DNA from: Aestuariispira insulae
GTDB lineage: Bacteria; Pseudomonadota; Alphaproteobacteria; UBA8366; Aestuariispiraceae
Direction: 5' to 3'
Assembly (NCBI RefSeq): GCF_003385955.1
Contig: NZ_QRDW01000001.1
Coordinates: 603,893 to 667,892, forward strand
Length of the DNA: 64,000 nt
The position numbers and the translations under genes were made by a program. How positions within the stretch are numbered: the stretch's first letter is position 1; every line of letters starts with the position of its first letter. Below are positions 44,533 through 54,106 of the stretch, piece by piece. Under the pieces are notes generated by a model, which saw only the letters and a program-made list of their open reading frames with translations, did not search any database and was not told the origin of the DNA.

Positions 44533-46084
44533 GTTTCTGGCCTCCCTCATCCGGCATACCATGCAGGCCGCCCATCATCAGACCGATCTGCTCCACAGTC
44601 AGGTCTTCCACGGGTTTTGCCGGGGACAATTTACCTTCGGCGATAACCGCAATGCGGGAAGACACCGCAAACAGTTCATCCAGATCCTGGGAAATCACCA
44701 GGACAGCCGCCCCCTTTTTCGCCAGGTCAAACAGCGCCTGGTGAATGGCGGCGGCAGCACCGGCATCCACGCCCCAGGTGGGCTGCAGCGCAATCATCAC
44801 GGTCGGATCCTGCATGATCTCGCGGCCCATGATAAATTTCTGCAAATTCCCGCCTGACAGGGAGGAAGCGTTATGGTCAACGCCCGAAGTTTTCACTTTG
44901 AAATTCTTGACGATTTTTTCCGCATAATCGACGGTCTTCACCACATCCATGAAGCCCTTGATCAAGAGATCCTTGCGCTTCATGCCGCTCAAGAACGCAT
45001 TCTCCCAAAGGCTCATATCAGGCACCGCACCATGGCCCAGGCGTTCCTCCGGCACGAAACCGACACCCAAATCACGGCGTTCGCCGGCGCCCATGCGGCC
45101 GGCCAGTTCACCATTGATCAAGACCACATTTTCATGATCCGCCAGCACCTCGCCGGAAAGCGCATCCATCAGTTCGGTCTGGCCATTACCGGCGATACCG
45201 GCAATACCCAAAATCTCGCCGGAGCGTACCTCCATACTGATATTCTTGAGGCTGGTGCCGTGCTCGTCCTCGGCTTCCATGGAAAGCCCGTCAACCACCA
45301 GCAGGGCATCGCCTTCTACCATGGTTTCATCACGTTGCGGGGCCACCAGATGGGTGCCGATCATCATTTCCGCCATTGTTTTTGGCGTTTCGACCTGCGG
45401 GTCACAATCGCCGACAACCTTGCCCGCACGCATGATGGTTGCGTTGTGGCAGAGCGCTTTGATCTCATCCAGCTTATGGCTGATATAGAGGATGGAGACG
45501 CCTTCATCGCTCAACCGGCGCAGGGTAACGAACATGCGCTCCACTTCCTGCGGGGTCAGGACCGAGGTCGGCTCATCCATGATCAGCAATTTCGGATCCT
45601 GCAGCAGGCAGCGCACAATCTCGATCCGCTGGCGTTCACCCACGGAAAGCGAGAAAACATGGCGCTTGGGATCCAGCGGCAGGCCATATTGCTCGGAAAC
45701 CTCGCGGATCCGTTTGTCCAGGCCGGGCCCGGCCAACTCCGGCGCGATGCCCAGCGCGATATTCTCTTCCACGGTCATGGAATCAAACAGCGAGAAATGC
45801 TGGAACACCATGCCAACACCGAGGCGGCGGGCAAAGTTTGGATTGACCACATCAACCAATTCACCGTTCCAGCGCATCTCACCGGCGTCGGCCTTGACCA
45901 CACCATAGATATATTTCACCAGCGTTGACTTGCCTGCGCCATTCTCCCCCAACAGGGCATGAATTTCGCCCGGCATGATCGTCAGGTCGACGCTGTCATT
46001 GGCCAGACATCCGGGATATTGTTTGGTCACGCCTTTCAGTGCCAGGCGCGGCACGGAACCGGCGTTATGCACAGAATTGCTCAT
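44522..46084 (-). CDS. ABC transporter ATP-binding protein with two nucleotide-binding domains
   Basis: 520 residues. First NBD (about 12-250): Walker A LLGENGAGKST, signature LSVGERQRIE, Walker B LLIMDEPTS. Second NBD (about 260-510): Walker A-like region GIAGNGQTE is degenerate and Walker B reads MIALQPTWG, typical of the sugar/purine-type two-NBD ATPases where the second half is less active. Signature SGGNLQKF is kept. ATG 46084 has AGGGAG upstream and overlaps the xdhC stop by four bases, so oxidation and import genes are translationally linked. Confidence 0.9.
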   Translation of the reverse strand: MSNSVHNAGSVPRLALKGVTKQYPGCLANDSVDLTIMPGEIHALLGENGAGKSTLVKYIYGVVKADAGEMRWNGELVDVVNPNFARRLGVGMVFQHFSLFDSMTVEENIALGIAPELAGPGLDKRIREVSEQYGLPLDPKRHVFSLSVGERQRIEIVRCLLQDPKLLIMDEPTSVLTPQEVERMFVTLRRLSDEGVSILYISHKLDEIKALCHNATIMRAGKVVGDCDPQVETPKTMAEMMIGTHLVAPQRDETMVEGDALLVVDGLSMEAEDEHGTSLKNISMEVRSGEILGIAGIAGNGQTELMDALSGEVLADHENVVLINGELAGRMGAGERRDLGVGFVPEERLGHGAVPDMSLWENAFLSGMKRKDLLIKGFMDVVKTVDYAEKIVKNFKVKTSGVDHNASSLSGGNLQKFIMGREIMQDPTVMIALQPTWGVDAGAAAAIHQALFDLAKKGAAVLVISQDLDELFAVSSRIAVIAEGKLSPAKPVEDLTVEQIGLMMGGLHGMPDEGGQKRVA

Positions 46085-47157
46085 TCCGTGATCTCCCTGT
46101 TCGATTCGCATTCGTCCTCCCTGTTGCCGGCAGAAAGGGCCTCATAGGTGATCTGCATTTCCGCAGCCACTGCCAGGGCAACTTCTACCGGTCTCTTGCC
46201 TGTAATGCCATCAATTCCGATGGGACAGACCAGATTGTCTATTTTATTCAGATTGATACCGCGCTCTTTCAGGCGCTTTTCAAAACGGGCCCGCTTTGTA
46301 TCGGACCCGATAACCCCGGCATAGGCAGCATCACCCCGTTCCAGGATGGCTGCCGTGATTTCGAGATCCTGGCCATGATCATGTGTCATGACCAGATAGA
46401 ACGCCCCCTTAGGCGCTTTTGCCACTGCGGTTTCCGGCTGTTCGGCCACCAGGGTTTCTATCCCCTGCAAAGCCTCCGGGAACTGATCGGCACGGCTGTC
46501 GACCCAGGTGATTCGGAAGGGAAGCCCTTCCAGCATGTGCACCAGAGCCCGGCCCACATGACCGGCACCGAACAGAAACAGCGGCTGGCGTTGATCTTCC
46601 ATGGTTTCAACAAGATAGCGTTTACCGGTCTTGTCTTCCACGATCAGATTATTCTTTTCCACCGGGTTGGATTGCATCACCCGGTAGGCTGTTTTCATGA
46701 TGGAGGGCTCCATCATGATCGAAACTTTGTCTTTGGCGGAACTGTCGGCCGGCACCGCCTGTCGACCGCGATGGCCGTCCAGGTCCACCACAGAGATAAA
46801 TTTCCGCCCCTCGGCCACAAGCGCCTCATGGCTGACCAGCCATCCGGTACCGCTGGCACGGACCGGTTCATAGGTGAGCGTAACCACCCCACCGCAGCAT
46901 TGGCCCAGCGCCGGTCCAAGCGGATAATCCTTCACACAAACGGCATCACCGATGGAGCCCAGGATTTCACGAGCCTTGTCGATCGCCTTGAATTCCAGAT
47001 TGCCGCCGCCAATGGTTTCCAGAATGCGTGTCTTCGTAACGATTATATGGGCCCCGGCCTCTCGCGGGGCGGAACCGCGGACATGGGCGACAGTCACCAG
47101 AACGGCATCTTCGCCCGCCCCGGTCACCTCACTCAATTTGTCCAGCCATTCTGCCAT
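46081..47157 (-). CDS. xdhC: xanthine dehydrogenase accessory protein XdhC
   Basis: 358 residues. N-terminal XdhC domain with VTVAHVRGSAPREAG, IGGGNLE and QCCGGVV; C-terminal Rossmann-like part with LFGAGHVGRAL and IGSDTKRARF. XdhC binds the molybdenum cofactor and helps its sulfuration and insertion into the Xdh large subunit. It follows xdhB by 34 bases and overlaps the ABC ATPase gene by four. Its presence argues that the Xdh is a genuine molybdoenzyme. Confidence 0.92.
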   Translation of the reverse strand: MAEWLDKLSEVTGAGEDAVLVTVAHVRGSAPREAGAHIIVTKTRILETIGGGNLEFKAIDKAREILGSIGDAVCVKDYPLGPALGQCCGGVVTLTYEPVRASGTGWLVSHEALVAEGRKFISVVDLDGHRGRQAVPADSSAKDKVSIMMEPSIMKTAYRVMQSNPVEKNNLIVEDKTGKRYLVETMEDQRQPLFLFGAGHVGRALVHMLEGLPFRITWVDSRADQFPEALQGIETLVAEQPETAVAKAPKGAFYLVMTHDHGQDLEITAAILERGDAAYAGVIGSDTKRARFEKRLKERGINLNKIDNLVCPIGIDGITGKRPVEVALAVAAEMQITYEALSAGNREDECESNREITE

Positions 47158-47191
47158 GATCGTTCCTTAACTATTCCTTCTGGTCGGGAAA

Positions 47192-49537
47192 TTATCCCGC
47201 GGCGGCTTCCCGCACCCGGTCCACCGCATCCAGCACCCGTTCCGGGGTTGCCGGTGCATTCAGACCCGGATGGATCTTGTATCCTCCAACAGAAGCCACC
47301 GCATCAGAAAGCGCCATCAGGGCGGAAACACCCAGCATCAACGGCGGTTCACCCACCGCCTTGGACCGGTAAATGGTTTCCTCGGCATTCTTGCCCTTGT
47401 CCCACAATCTAACATTAAATTCGGGTGCCCGGTCAGAGCAGGCCGGAATTTTGTAGGTCGAAGGCGCATGGGTCCACAATTTGCCGCTGGGGTGCCAGAC
47501 CAATTCTTCCGTGGTCAGCCAGCCAACCCCCTGGATATAGGCTCCTTCCACCTGCCCCAGATCAATGGTCGGGTTCAGGCTTTTGCCCACATCGTGCAGA
47601 ATGTCCGTGCGCATGACTTTATATTCACCGGTCAGGGTATCGACCTCAACCTCGGTCACCGCCGCGCCATATGCAAAATAATAGAAGGGACGACCCTGCA
47701 TCTTTTGCGCATCATAATGGATCTTCGGGGTGGCGTAATAACCGGTCGAAGAAAGCGAGATGCGCGCTAGATAGGCCTGTTTCACAAGGTCGGGGAAAGT
47801 CATCTCTTCCGCGCCAACCTGGATACGGCCGGGCAGCCACCGCACCTCGTCTGCCTTCACCTGGAACTTCTGCGCCGCAAAATCGGTCAGACGGTTCCTG
47901 ATCGTGCGGGCAGCAGCCTGAGCGGCCATACCGTTCATGTCGGCCCCGCTGGAAGCGGCCGTTGCTGAGGTGTTGGGGACTTTGCCGGTATTGGTCGCAG
48001 TGATCTTGACCCGGTTATTGTCGATCTGGAATTCCTCGGCAACCACTTGCGCCACCTTGGTATAGAGCCCCTGCCCCATCTCAGTCCCGCCATGATTCAG
48101 ATGGACCGAACCATCTGTATAGACATGGACCAAAGCACCGGCCTGGTTCAGGAAAGTGGTGGTGAAGGAAATGCCAAATTTCACCGGTGTCAGCGCGATA
48201 CCCTTCTTGACGAAGGGGCTGTTCTCGTTGAATGCCCGGATATCGGCGCGCCGCGCCGCATAATCAGCATCCGCTTCCAGTTCGACCACCAGTTCGTGGA
48301 TCACGTTATCTTCGACCGTCATGTAATAAGGCGTCACGTTGCGATCGGTCGTGCCGTAGAAATTCACCTTGCGGATCTCCAGCGGATCCTTGCCCAGATG
48401 ATTGGCGATCGCATCAATCACACGCTCGATCCCGACCACGCCCTGCGGGCCGCCGAAACCGCGGAATGCGGTGTTGGAAACCGTATTGGTCTTGCAGCGA
48501 TAGGATTTGATCGTCACATTTTCGAGATAATAGGCATTATCCGCATGGAACATGGCGCGGTCGGCAATGGCCCCGGTCAGATCGGCAGAGTTGCCAGCCC
48601 GGCAGGCCTGGATGAACTCAATACCCTCGATCCGGCCAGATGCATCAAACCCCACATCATAATCCATGATGAAATCATGGCGCTTGCCGGTCATTTCCAT
48701 ATCGTCATCCCGGTCCAGGCGAACCTTTGCCGCCTTGCCGGTTTTCTTGGCCACCATGGCCGCAACACTTGCAAACAGCGCAGGCTGGCTTTCCTTGCCG
48801 CCGAAACCGCCGCCCATGCGCCGGATTTCAATAGTGACGCAATGATCAGAAACACCAAGCGCCTTGGCCACATTATGCTGCACTTCGGACGGATGCTGGG
48901 TCGAGCTGTGGACCAGCACGTCATCATCCTCACCCGGGATCGCCAGCGCGATATGGCCTTCCAGATAGAAATGATCCTGGCCGCCGATCAGGATTCGATC
49001 CTTCAGACGGTTTTCAGCCCGTTCCAGGGCAGTGGCGGAATCCCCGCGCTTCATCTCATTGGGAGACAACACATAGGATTCCTTTTCCAAAGCCTCTTCA
49101 ATGGTGAGGATCGCAGGCAATTCTTCATAATCGACCTTGACCAGGCTGGCTGCCGCGCGGGCATTATCAATGCTATCAGCGGCGACCGCGAACATGCTTT
49201 GCCCGACATATTCCACCAGTTCATTGGCAAAAATCGGATCATCGCCCATAACCGGGCTGTAATCATTAATCCCGGGGATGTCATCCGCCGTCAGCACACA
49301 GGCAACCCCTTCGGCCTTGCGGGCGGCACTGACATCAATGGATTTGATTTTGGCATGCGGCTTTTCCGACATGCCGATATAAACCTGCAAACAACCCGGC
49401 AGTTCCGGCAGATCATCAATATAGATCGCGGTGCCGCTGACATGCTTGTGCGCGCTGTCATGCAGATGGTTCTGATGCACGCCGCCCTGGATGATGCCGG
49501 CATTGTTTTTTTCATTTGCCATAGTGCGATCAGACAT
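47192..49537 (-). CDS. xdhB: xanthine dehydrogenase molybdopterin-binding subunit
   Basis: 781 residues from ATG 49537 (GGGAG seven bases upstream); it overlaps the xdhA stop by eight bases. Features: N-terminal VSGTAIYIDDLPE, molybdopterin loops GGGFGGKES and FRGFGGPQG, the C-terminal catalytic glutamate in VGEPPLMLG. Together with XdhA it oxidises hypoxanthine and xanthine to urate. Length and motif order are as expected for the bacterial two-subunit enzyme. Confidence 0.93.
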   Translation of the reverse strand: MSDRTMANEKNNAGIIQGGVHQNHLHDSAHKHVSGTAIYIDDLPELPGCLQVYIGMSEKPHAKIKSIDVSAARKAEGVACVLTADDIPGINDYSPVMGDDPIFANELVEYVGQSMFAVAADSIDNARAAASLVKVDYEELPAILTIEEALEKESYVLSPNEMKRGDSATALERAENRLKDRILIGGQDHFYLEGHIALAIPGEDDDVLVHSSTQHPSEVQHNVAKALGVSDHCVTIEIRRMGGGFGGKESQPALFASVAAMVAKKTGKAAKVRLDRDDDMEMTGKRHDFIMDYDVGFDASGRIEGIEFIQACRAGNSADLTGAIADRAMFHADNAYYLENVTIKSYRCKTNTVSNTAFRGFGGPQGVVGIERVIDAIANHLGKDPLEIRKVNFYGTTDRNVTPYYMTVEDNVIHELVVELEADADYAARRADIRAFNENSPFVKKGIALTPVKFGISFTTTFLNQAGALVHVYTDGSVHLNHGGTEMGQGLYTKVAQVVAEEFQIDNNRVKITATNTGKVPNTSATAASSGADMNGMAAQAAARTIRNRLTDFAAQKFQVKADEVRWLPGRIQVGAEEMTFPDLVKQAYLARISLSSTGYYATPKIHYDAQKMQGRPFYYFAYGAAVTEVEVDTLTGEYKVMRTDILHDVGKSLNPTIDLGQVEGAYIQGVGWLTTEELVWHPSGKLWTHAPSTYKIPACSDRAPEFNVRLWDKGKNAEETIYRSKAVGEPPLMLGVSALMALSDAVASVGGYKIHPGLNAPATPERVLDAVDRVREAAAG

Positions 49538-51002
49538 GCGCCAGCTCCCTGTCCCCGACAACGCGGGTATTCACTTTTTCCCCAACCTGCGACGTCTCTA
49601 CAAAAAACTTGTAAAGAAGGTTGCGGGCGACCTTGGCACGATAGGCTTCACTCGCCCGCATGTCAGTTAGAGGGTTGTAATCCTTGACCATTTCCGCCAT
49701 GGCGGTCTTAACGGTCTCTTCGTCCCAGGTTTTGCCGATCAGGGCTGCTTCGGTATGTTTGGCGCGCGCCGGCGTGCCCGCCATGCCACCAAAACAGATC
49801 CGGATATCCTTGACCTGGCCTTTTTCGATATCGGCCATAAAAGCCCCGCAGGCGGCGGAAATATCCTGGTCGAACCGTTTGGAAATCTTATAGGAACGGA
49901 ATTTCGATCCCGCCTTGGGCAGCGGCAGCTTCACCATCTCGACAAATTCGCCGATCCCCCGGTCCTGCTTGCCATAGTCGATGAAAAAGCTTTCCAGATC
50001 GATCTCACGGCGCTCTTCGCCTTTGCGCAACACCAGCCTGGCGCCCGCAGCGATCAGAGCCGGCGGCGTGTCACCAATGGGAGAGCCGTTGGCCACGTTG
50101 CCGCCGATGGTGCCCGCATTGCGCACCTGGGTGGAACCGATCCGGCGGATCAGCTCGCCAAAATCCGGGTAATGCTTTTTGATCTCATCCCAGGCATCGG
50201 TATAGGAAACACCTGCGCCGATTTCCAAATAGCCTGACGCTACCCTCATCTCTTTCAGCTCTTTGACCCGGCCCAGATAAATCACCGTGCCCAGATCCTT
50301 GTGCATCTTGGTGACCCACAGGCCGACATCGGTGGCACCCGCCACGATAACCGCATCCGGATTGTCCGTGTAAACCCGTGCCAGATCATCCACACGGGCC
50401 GGCGCAAAGTACCGTCGGCCTTTATCCGCTGTCTCAACCATTGCGTCGGAACTCAGCCCCTCCAACAGGGCGACAACGCGCTTTTCCTCTTCCAAAAAGG
50501 CCGTTTCGGGGCCCGCGTCATACATTTTTTCCGACGCCTCGATAATCGGGCCATAGCCGGTGCAGCGGCACAGGTTCCCCGCCAGTACGTCATTGATCCG
50601 GTCGCGGCTGGGGCGGCCCTCACTCACCTTCATGGCGAACATGGACATCACAAAACCTGGGGTACAGAACCCGCATTGCGAGCCGCTGGTCTCCACCATC
50701 GCCTTTTGAACCGGGTGCAGCGCGCCATCGGGGCTCGCCAGATCCTCAACGGTGATCAGCTGCTTGCCATGCAGGGTCGGCATGAACTGGATGCAGGCAT
50801 TGACCGCGCGATATTGCATGGAGCCGTCCACCAGTTCGCCCAGCACCACGGTGCAGGCACCACAATCGCCTTCGGCACAGCCTTCCTTGGTGCCGCTGGC
50901 CCCCTCGACCTCGCGCAGCCAGCGCAGCACGGACAGGGTCGGATCAATCTTGTCAATTTCCCGCACTTCTCCGCGGAAGACGAAACGAATTCCTTCACTC
51001 AT
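49530..51002 (-). CDS. xdhA: xanthine dehydrogenase small subunit (FeS/FAD)
   Basis: 490 residues. First 2Fe-2S cluster: Cys42, Cys47, Cys50 (GCAEGDCGAC) and Cys70. Second cluster: QCGFCTPGF and NLCRCTGYG. The FAD domain follows (VIVAGATDVGLW, GGNVANGSPIGD). It passes electrons from the molybdenum centre to NAD. It starts 20 bases after uraH and is the second gene of the minus-strand operon. Confidence 0.93.
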   Translation of the reverse strand: MSEGIRFVFRGEVREIDKIDPTLSVLRWLREVEGASGTKEGCAEGDCGACTVVLGELVDGSMQYRAVNACIQFMPTLHGKQLITVEDLASPDGALHPVQKAMVETSGSQCGFCTPGFVMSMFAMKVSEGRPSRDRINDVLAGNLCRCTGYGPIIEASEKMYDAGPETAFLEEEKRVVALLEGLSSDAMVETADKGRRYFAPARVDDLARVYTDNPDAVIVAGATDVGLWVTKMHKDLGTVIYLGRVKELKEMRVASGYLEIGAGVSYTDAWDEIKKHYPDFGELIRRIGSTQVRNAGTIGGNVANGSPIGDTPPALIAAGARLVLRKGEERREIDLESFFIDYGKQDRGIGEFVEMVKLPLPKAGSKFRSYKISKRFDQDISAACGAFMADIEKGQVKDIRICFGGMAGTPARAKHTEAALIGKTWDEETVKTAMAEMVKDYNPLTDMRASEAYRAKVARNLLYKFFVETSQVGEKVNTRVVGDRELAHV

Positions 51003-51022
51003 GATCTACTGCCTCTGCCTGT

Positions 51023-51373
51023 TCAAGAGCCGCGATAGGTGGAAAAGCTGAAGGGCGACAGCAAAAGCGGCACATGGTAATGCTCACCCGCTTGTGCGAT
51101 GCCGAACCGGAGAGAGACCTCATCCAGGAATTTAGGCTCCGGCAGGTCATAACCCTGTGCGTCGAAATAGCTGCCCGCGTGGAACACCAGCTCATATTTA
51201 CCGGCGGTGAAGGCCTCACCTTCCAGGATGGGTGCGTCACAGCGGCCATCATCATTGGTCACGGCTTCCGTCACCAGCTCACGCCCGCTATCCAGTCGGA
51301 AAAGCTCGATTTTGATGCCCTGGCCGGGACAGCCGCGCGCGGTATCAAGCACATGCGTGGTTAAACGCCCCAT
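51023..51373 (-). CDS. uraH: 5-hydroxyisourate hydrolase (transthyretin-like)
   Basis: 116 residues. The N-terminal TTHVLDTARGCPGQG and the C-terminal YRGS are the hallmarks of HIU hydrolase; catalytic His and Arg are in place (TTHVLD, YHVPLLLSPF). It converts 5-hydroxyisourate (the PuuD product) to OHCU. First gene of the minus-strand operon, with AGGAGAGGAAG in front of ATG 51373. Confidence 0.92.
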   Translation of the reverse strand: MGRLTTHVLDTARGCPGQGIKIELFRLDSGRELVTEAVTNDDGRCDAPILEGEAFTAGKYELVFHAGSYFDAQGYDLPEPKFLDEVSLRFGIAQAGEHYHVPLLLSPFSFSTYRGS

Positions 51374-51763
51374 CTCTTCCTCTCCTATCCACCGCTTTTC
51401 GCGGCATACATTATTATCTCAAACGCACATGGCGCTTTTATCACGATGGCATTATGTCATATTGCACACATGAATGTACACAATTTTTTTCCATTTTTGT
51501 GTTCAATTAAATTATATAATGCTTTTCAACAAATTAGAGAAAAGCGACCCATTGAGAGCCAACACCTTATATATAGGCAGCACCTTCTTCCCGCTCTCCG
51601 CGTAATTTTCTTTCACAAATCCGCAAGAAATCAGCTCTTCTTTTCAGAAAAATATCCGGTACAATTTTTTGCCCGGTGAATTGGATACATTGTTGCAATA
51701 TACTGGATACAATTGTATGATGCAGACAACGGATACAAAAATCACCACAGGGATTGTAAGGGC
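51374..51763. other. divergent control region of the two purine operons
   Basis: About 390 bases between uraH (minus) and gntR (plus). It is AT-rich in the middle and must contain promoters for both halves of the pathway. Candidate regulator sites are at 51683-51737. A related GGCATACA sequence occurs near 51401-51408. No gene is supported here. Confidence 0.5.
51683..51737. promoter_or_regulatory. candidate GntR operator cluster
   Basis: Three copies of GGATACA (51683-51689, 51705-51711, 51731-51737), the middle one inside a perfect 12-bp palindrome ATACAATTGTAT at 51707-51718. The spacing (22 and 26 bases) and position just upstream of the gntR start suggest autoregulation and control of the divergent operon. 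Binding is inferred. Confidence 0.5.
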
Positions 51764-52474
51764 ATGACCAGCCGCAAGCCGAAACGCAACCAGGATGAAT
51801 GGATTTACCAAGAGGTGTTCGACGCCATCCTGGAACAGCGCCTGGCCCCCGGCACCAAGCTGGCCGAAGACGCCATGGGCGAGATCTTCAATGTCAGCCG
51901 CACGGTAATCCGCAAGGTTCTGCAGCGCCTGTCCCATGAACGGGTGGTCGAGATCCGCCCCAACCGGGGCGCAGTGGTTTCCGCCCCCTCGGTCGATGAG
52001 GCACGCGACATCTTCGCCGCAAGAAGGCTGATCGAGGCCGGGATCACAAGGCTTGCCTGTGCCAATATCACCGACGAGTCGGCGGATGAGCTGGAAGAGC
52101 TGATCCGCGAGGAAGACCGCCATTATCATCAAGGCGACCGTTCCGGCGGCATCCGCCTTTCCGGCGAATTCCATATGCGGCTTGCGGAGATTGCAGGCAA
52201 TGACACGCTGAAAGGCTACCTTAAAGAACTGGTCACCCGCACATCCCTGATCATTGCGCAATATGAAGCGCCGGGGAACACCATCTGTACCCACAATGAC
52301 CATCAGGAGCTGGTGGATGCGATCCGGGCCGGTGACGCGGAAACCGCCGTGCCGTTGATGGACCGGCATATCCAGGCTTGCGAGGACAAATTGAACCTGG
52401 ATGGCGGCGAGGCAGCACCGGATTTGAAGGCCATCTTCTCCCGGGTCAGCCTGGAACGCACCGACGCGGCCTGA
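51764..52474 (+). CDS. GntR/FCD family transcriptional regulator
   Basis: 236 residues from ATG 51764. Winged helix at about 10-75 (YQEVFDAILEQRLAPGTKLAED, NVSRTVIRKVLQRLSHERVV) and a C-terminal FCD domain with the metal-binding residues His (FHMRLAEIAGN, HNDHQEL) and Asp (ARDIFAARRLIE). It sits between the two purine half-operons and is followed by puuE 47 bases downstream, so it probably controls both halves in response to a purine-pathway intermediate (inference). Confidence 0.88.
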   Translation: MTSRKPKRNQDEWIYQEVFDAILEQRLAPGTKLAEDAMGEIFNVSRTVIRKVLQRLSHERVVEIRPNRGAVVSAPSVDEARDIFAARRLIEAGITRLACANITDESADELEELIREEDRHYHQGDRSGGIRLSGEFHMRLAEIAGNDTLKGYLKELVTRTSLIIAQYEAPGNTICTHNDHQELVDAIRAGDAETAVPLMDRHIQACEDKLNLDGGEAAPDLKAIFSRVSLERTDAA

Positions 52475-52521
52475 GAATACAGAATAATGAAGAACAACAA
52501 AAACAAGCGAGTATCCAACCC

Positions 52522-53439
52522 ATGACCACCCAGCCCTATCAGCGCGACCTGATCGGATATGGTGCCAACCCGCCCAAGGCCAATTGGCCGGGTGGCGCGC
52601 GTATCGCCGTCCAATTCGTGCTCAATTACGAAGAAGGCGGCGAAAACTGTATCCTGCATGGCGACAAGGCCAGTGAAGCCTTCCTGTCAGAGATCGTCGG
52701 CGCGGATATGCGCGAAGGCGTGCGCCATATGAGCATGGAATCGATCTATGAATATGGCAGCCGGGTCGGTGTCTGGCGGATCCTGAAGCTGTTCAAGGAT
52801 TACGACATTCCGTTGACCATTTTCGGTGTCGCCATGGCGCTGGAACGGCACCCGCAGGCGGTCGATGCCTTCCTGGCCGCCGGTCATGAGATCTGCAGCC
52901 ACGGCTATCGCTGGATCGATTATCAATATGTGCCGGAAGAGATTGAACGCGAGCATATGCACAAGGCGATCGAGATCATAAAATCGATGACCGGGGAACG
53001 GCCGCTGGGCTGGTATACCGGCCGAACCAGCCCCAACACCCGCAATCTGGTGATGGAGGAAGGCGGCTTCCTTTATGATGCCGATGATTATAACGACGAC
53101 CTGCCTTTCTGGGTAACCAGGCCTGACGGCAAGCCGCATCTGGTGGTGCCTTACACGCTTGATACCAATGACATGCGCTTTGCCGCATTTCAGGGTTTCA
53201 ATTCCGGCGACCAGTTCTTTGCCTATCTGCGCGACGCCTTCGACACGCTTTATGACGAAGGGATCGATACCCCGCGTTTGCTCAATATCGGCTTGCATTG
53301 CCGCCTGATCGGGCGGCCGGGCCGGTTCCAGGCGCTCAAGCGCTTTGTCGATTACGCCGCAAAGAAACAGGATGTCTGGTTCTGCCGCCGCATTGATATC
53401 GCCCGCCATTGGCATGAACAGCACGCGCCTAGAGGATAA
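52522..53439 (+). CDS. puuE: allantoinase PuuE (polysaccharide-deacetylase fold)
   Basis: 305 residues. It starts TTQPYQRDLIGYGANPPKANWP, the typical start of PuuE, with an NYEEGGE block, then CSHGYRWIDYQ and GWYTGRTSPNTR. It is metal-independent in the family as described, and hydrolyses allantoin to allantoate. It is followed by uraD after 5 bases, so gntR, puuE and uraD form the start of one plus-strand operon. ATG 52522 is the first start that fits the family length. Confidence 0.92.
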   Translation: MTTQPYQRDLIGYGANPPKANWPGGARIAVQFVLNYEEGGENCILHGDKASEAFLSEIVGADMREGVRHMSMESIYEYGSRVGVWRILKLFKDYDIPLTIFGVAMALERHPQAVDAFLAAGHEICSHGYRWIDYQYVPEEIEREHMHKAIEIIKSMTGERPLGWYTGRTSPNTRNLVMEEGGFLYDADDYNDDLPFWVTRPDGKPHLVVPYTLDTNDMRFAAFQGFNSGDQFFAYLRDAFDTLYDEGIDTPRLLNIGLHCRLIGRPGRFQALKRFVDYAAKKQDVWFCRRIDIARHWHEQHAPRG

Positions 53440-53444
53440 AGATC

Positions 53445-53963
53445 ATGAGCGGCACACAGTTTAAATGCGAGCCAAGCAACATGGACCGGGACCAGTTCCT
53501 GGCCCAATTCGGCGGCGTTTACGAACATTCCCCCTGGGTCGCAGACCGCGCCTATGAACAGGGCCTTAGCGATTCCGACAATCAGGTGGAAAACCTGTCC
53601 GACCGCATGGCCGCCGTGCTGGCCGATGCCTCCCCCCAGGAACAGCTGGACCTGATCAACGCGCATCCGGATCTGGCGGGCAAGGCGGCGCTGGCCGGCG
53701 AGCTAACCGACAGTTCCACCGATGAACAGTCCCGGGCGGGCCTGTCCCAATGCACGCCGGAGGAACTGGCCCGGTTTCACGAGTTGAATAACGCTTACAA
53801 GGAAAAGTTCGGCTTCCCCTTCATCATGGCAGTACGCAATGCCAACAAGGCCCTGATCCTGGAAGGATTTGAGACGCGCATCCACAATGACACGGACACC
53901 GAGTTTGCGACCGCGCTGGCTGAGATCAACAAGATCGCCCGGCTGCGCATGATGGAGATGTAA
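53445..53963 (+). CDS. uraD: OHCU decarboxylase
   Basis: 172 residues. The catalytic His and conserved acidic residue appear in INAHPDLAGK; SQCTPEEL and FPFIMAVRNANK complete the OHCU decarboxylase signature. It converts OHCU to (S)-allantoin, between UraH and PuuE. It lies directly after puuE. REP-like palindromes follow in the gap to allantoicase. Confidence 0.92.
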   Translation: MSGTQFKCEPSNMDRDQFLAQFGGVYEHSPWVADRAYEQGLSDSDNQVENLSDRMAAVLADASPQEQLDLINAHPDLAGKAALAGELTDSSTDEQSRAGLSQCTPEELARFHELNNAYKEKFGFPFIMAVRNANKALILEGFETRIHNDTDTEFATALAEINKIARLRMMEM

Positions 53964-53980
53964 GGGGGCAATACCCCATA

Positions 53981-54008
53981 GATCCCCGGATTAAGTCCGG
54001 GGATGACG
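53981..54008. repeat. REP-like palindrome 1
   Basis: Inverted repeat ATCCCCGGA (53982-53990) and TCCGGGGAT (53996-54004), flanked by GACG. The same type recurs at 54043, 55121 and 55176 in neighbouring gaps of this operon. Confidence 0.75.
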
Positions 54009-54042
54009 CTTAGATGAAATTGAGAAACGGTGCTTCCCCTTC

Positions 54043-54072
54043 CCGTCATTTCCGGGCTTGCCCTGGTAATCC
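54043..54072. repeat. REP-like palindrome 2 (diverged)
   Basis: CGTCATTTCCGGGC followed by GCCCTGGTAATCC, an imperfect copy of the element at 55176-55208. It lies in the uraD-allantoicase gap, in inverted order to repeat 1. Confidence 0.6.
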
Positions 54073-54106
54073 GCCGATTAGAAGCCCCCTGCATGAAAGA
54101 ACGACC

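Noticed and set aside
44873-47412. Long plus-strand frames opposite the ABC ATPase and xdhC
   Set aside because: Antisense shadows of well-recognised genes.
48047-49687. Long plus-strand frame (about 546 codons) opposite xdhB/xdhA
   Set aside because: It lies exactly antisense to well-recognised xdhB and xdhA, is rich in His/Arg/Asp/Ile as antisense frames are, and shows no recognisable domain.
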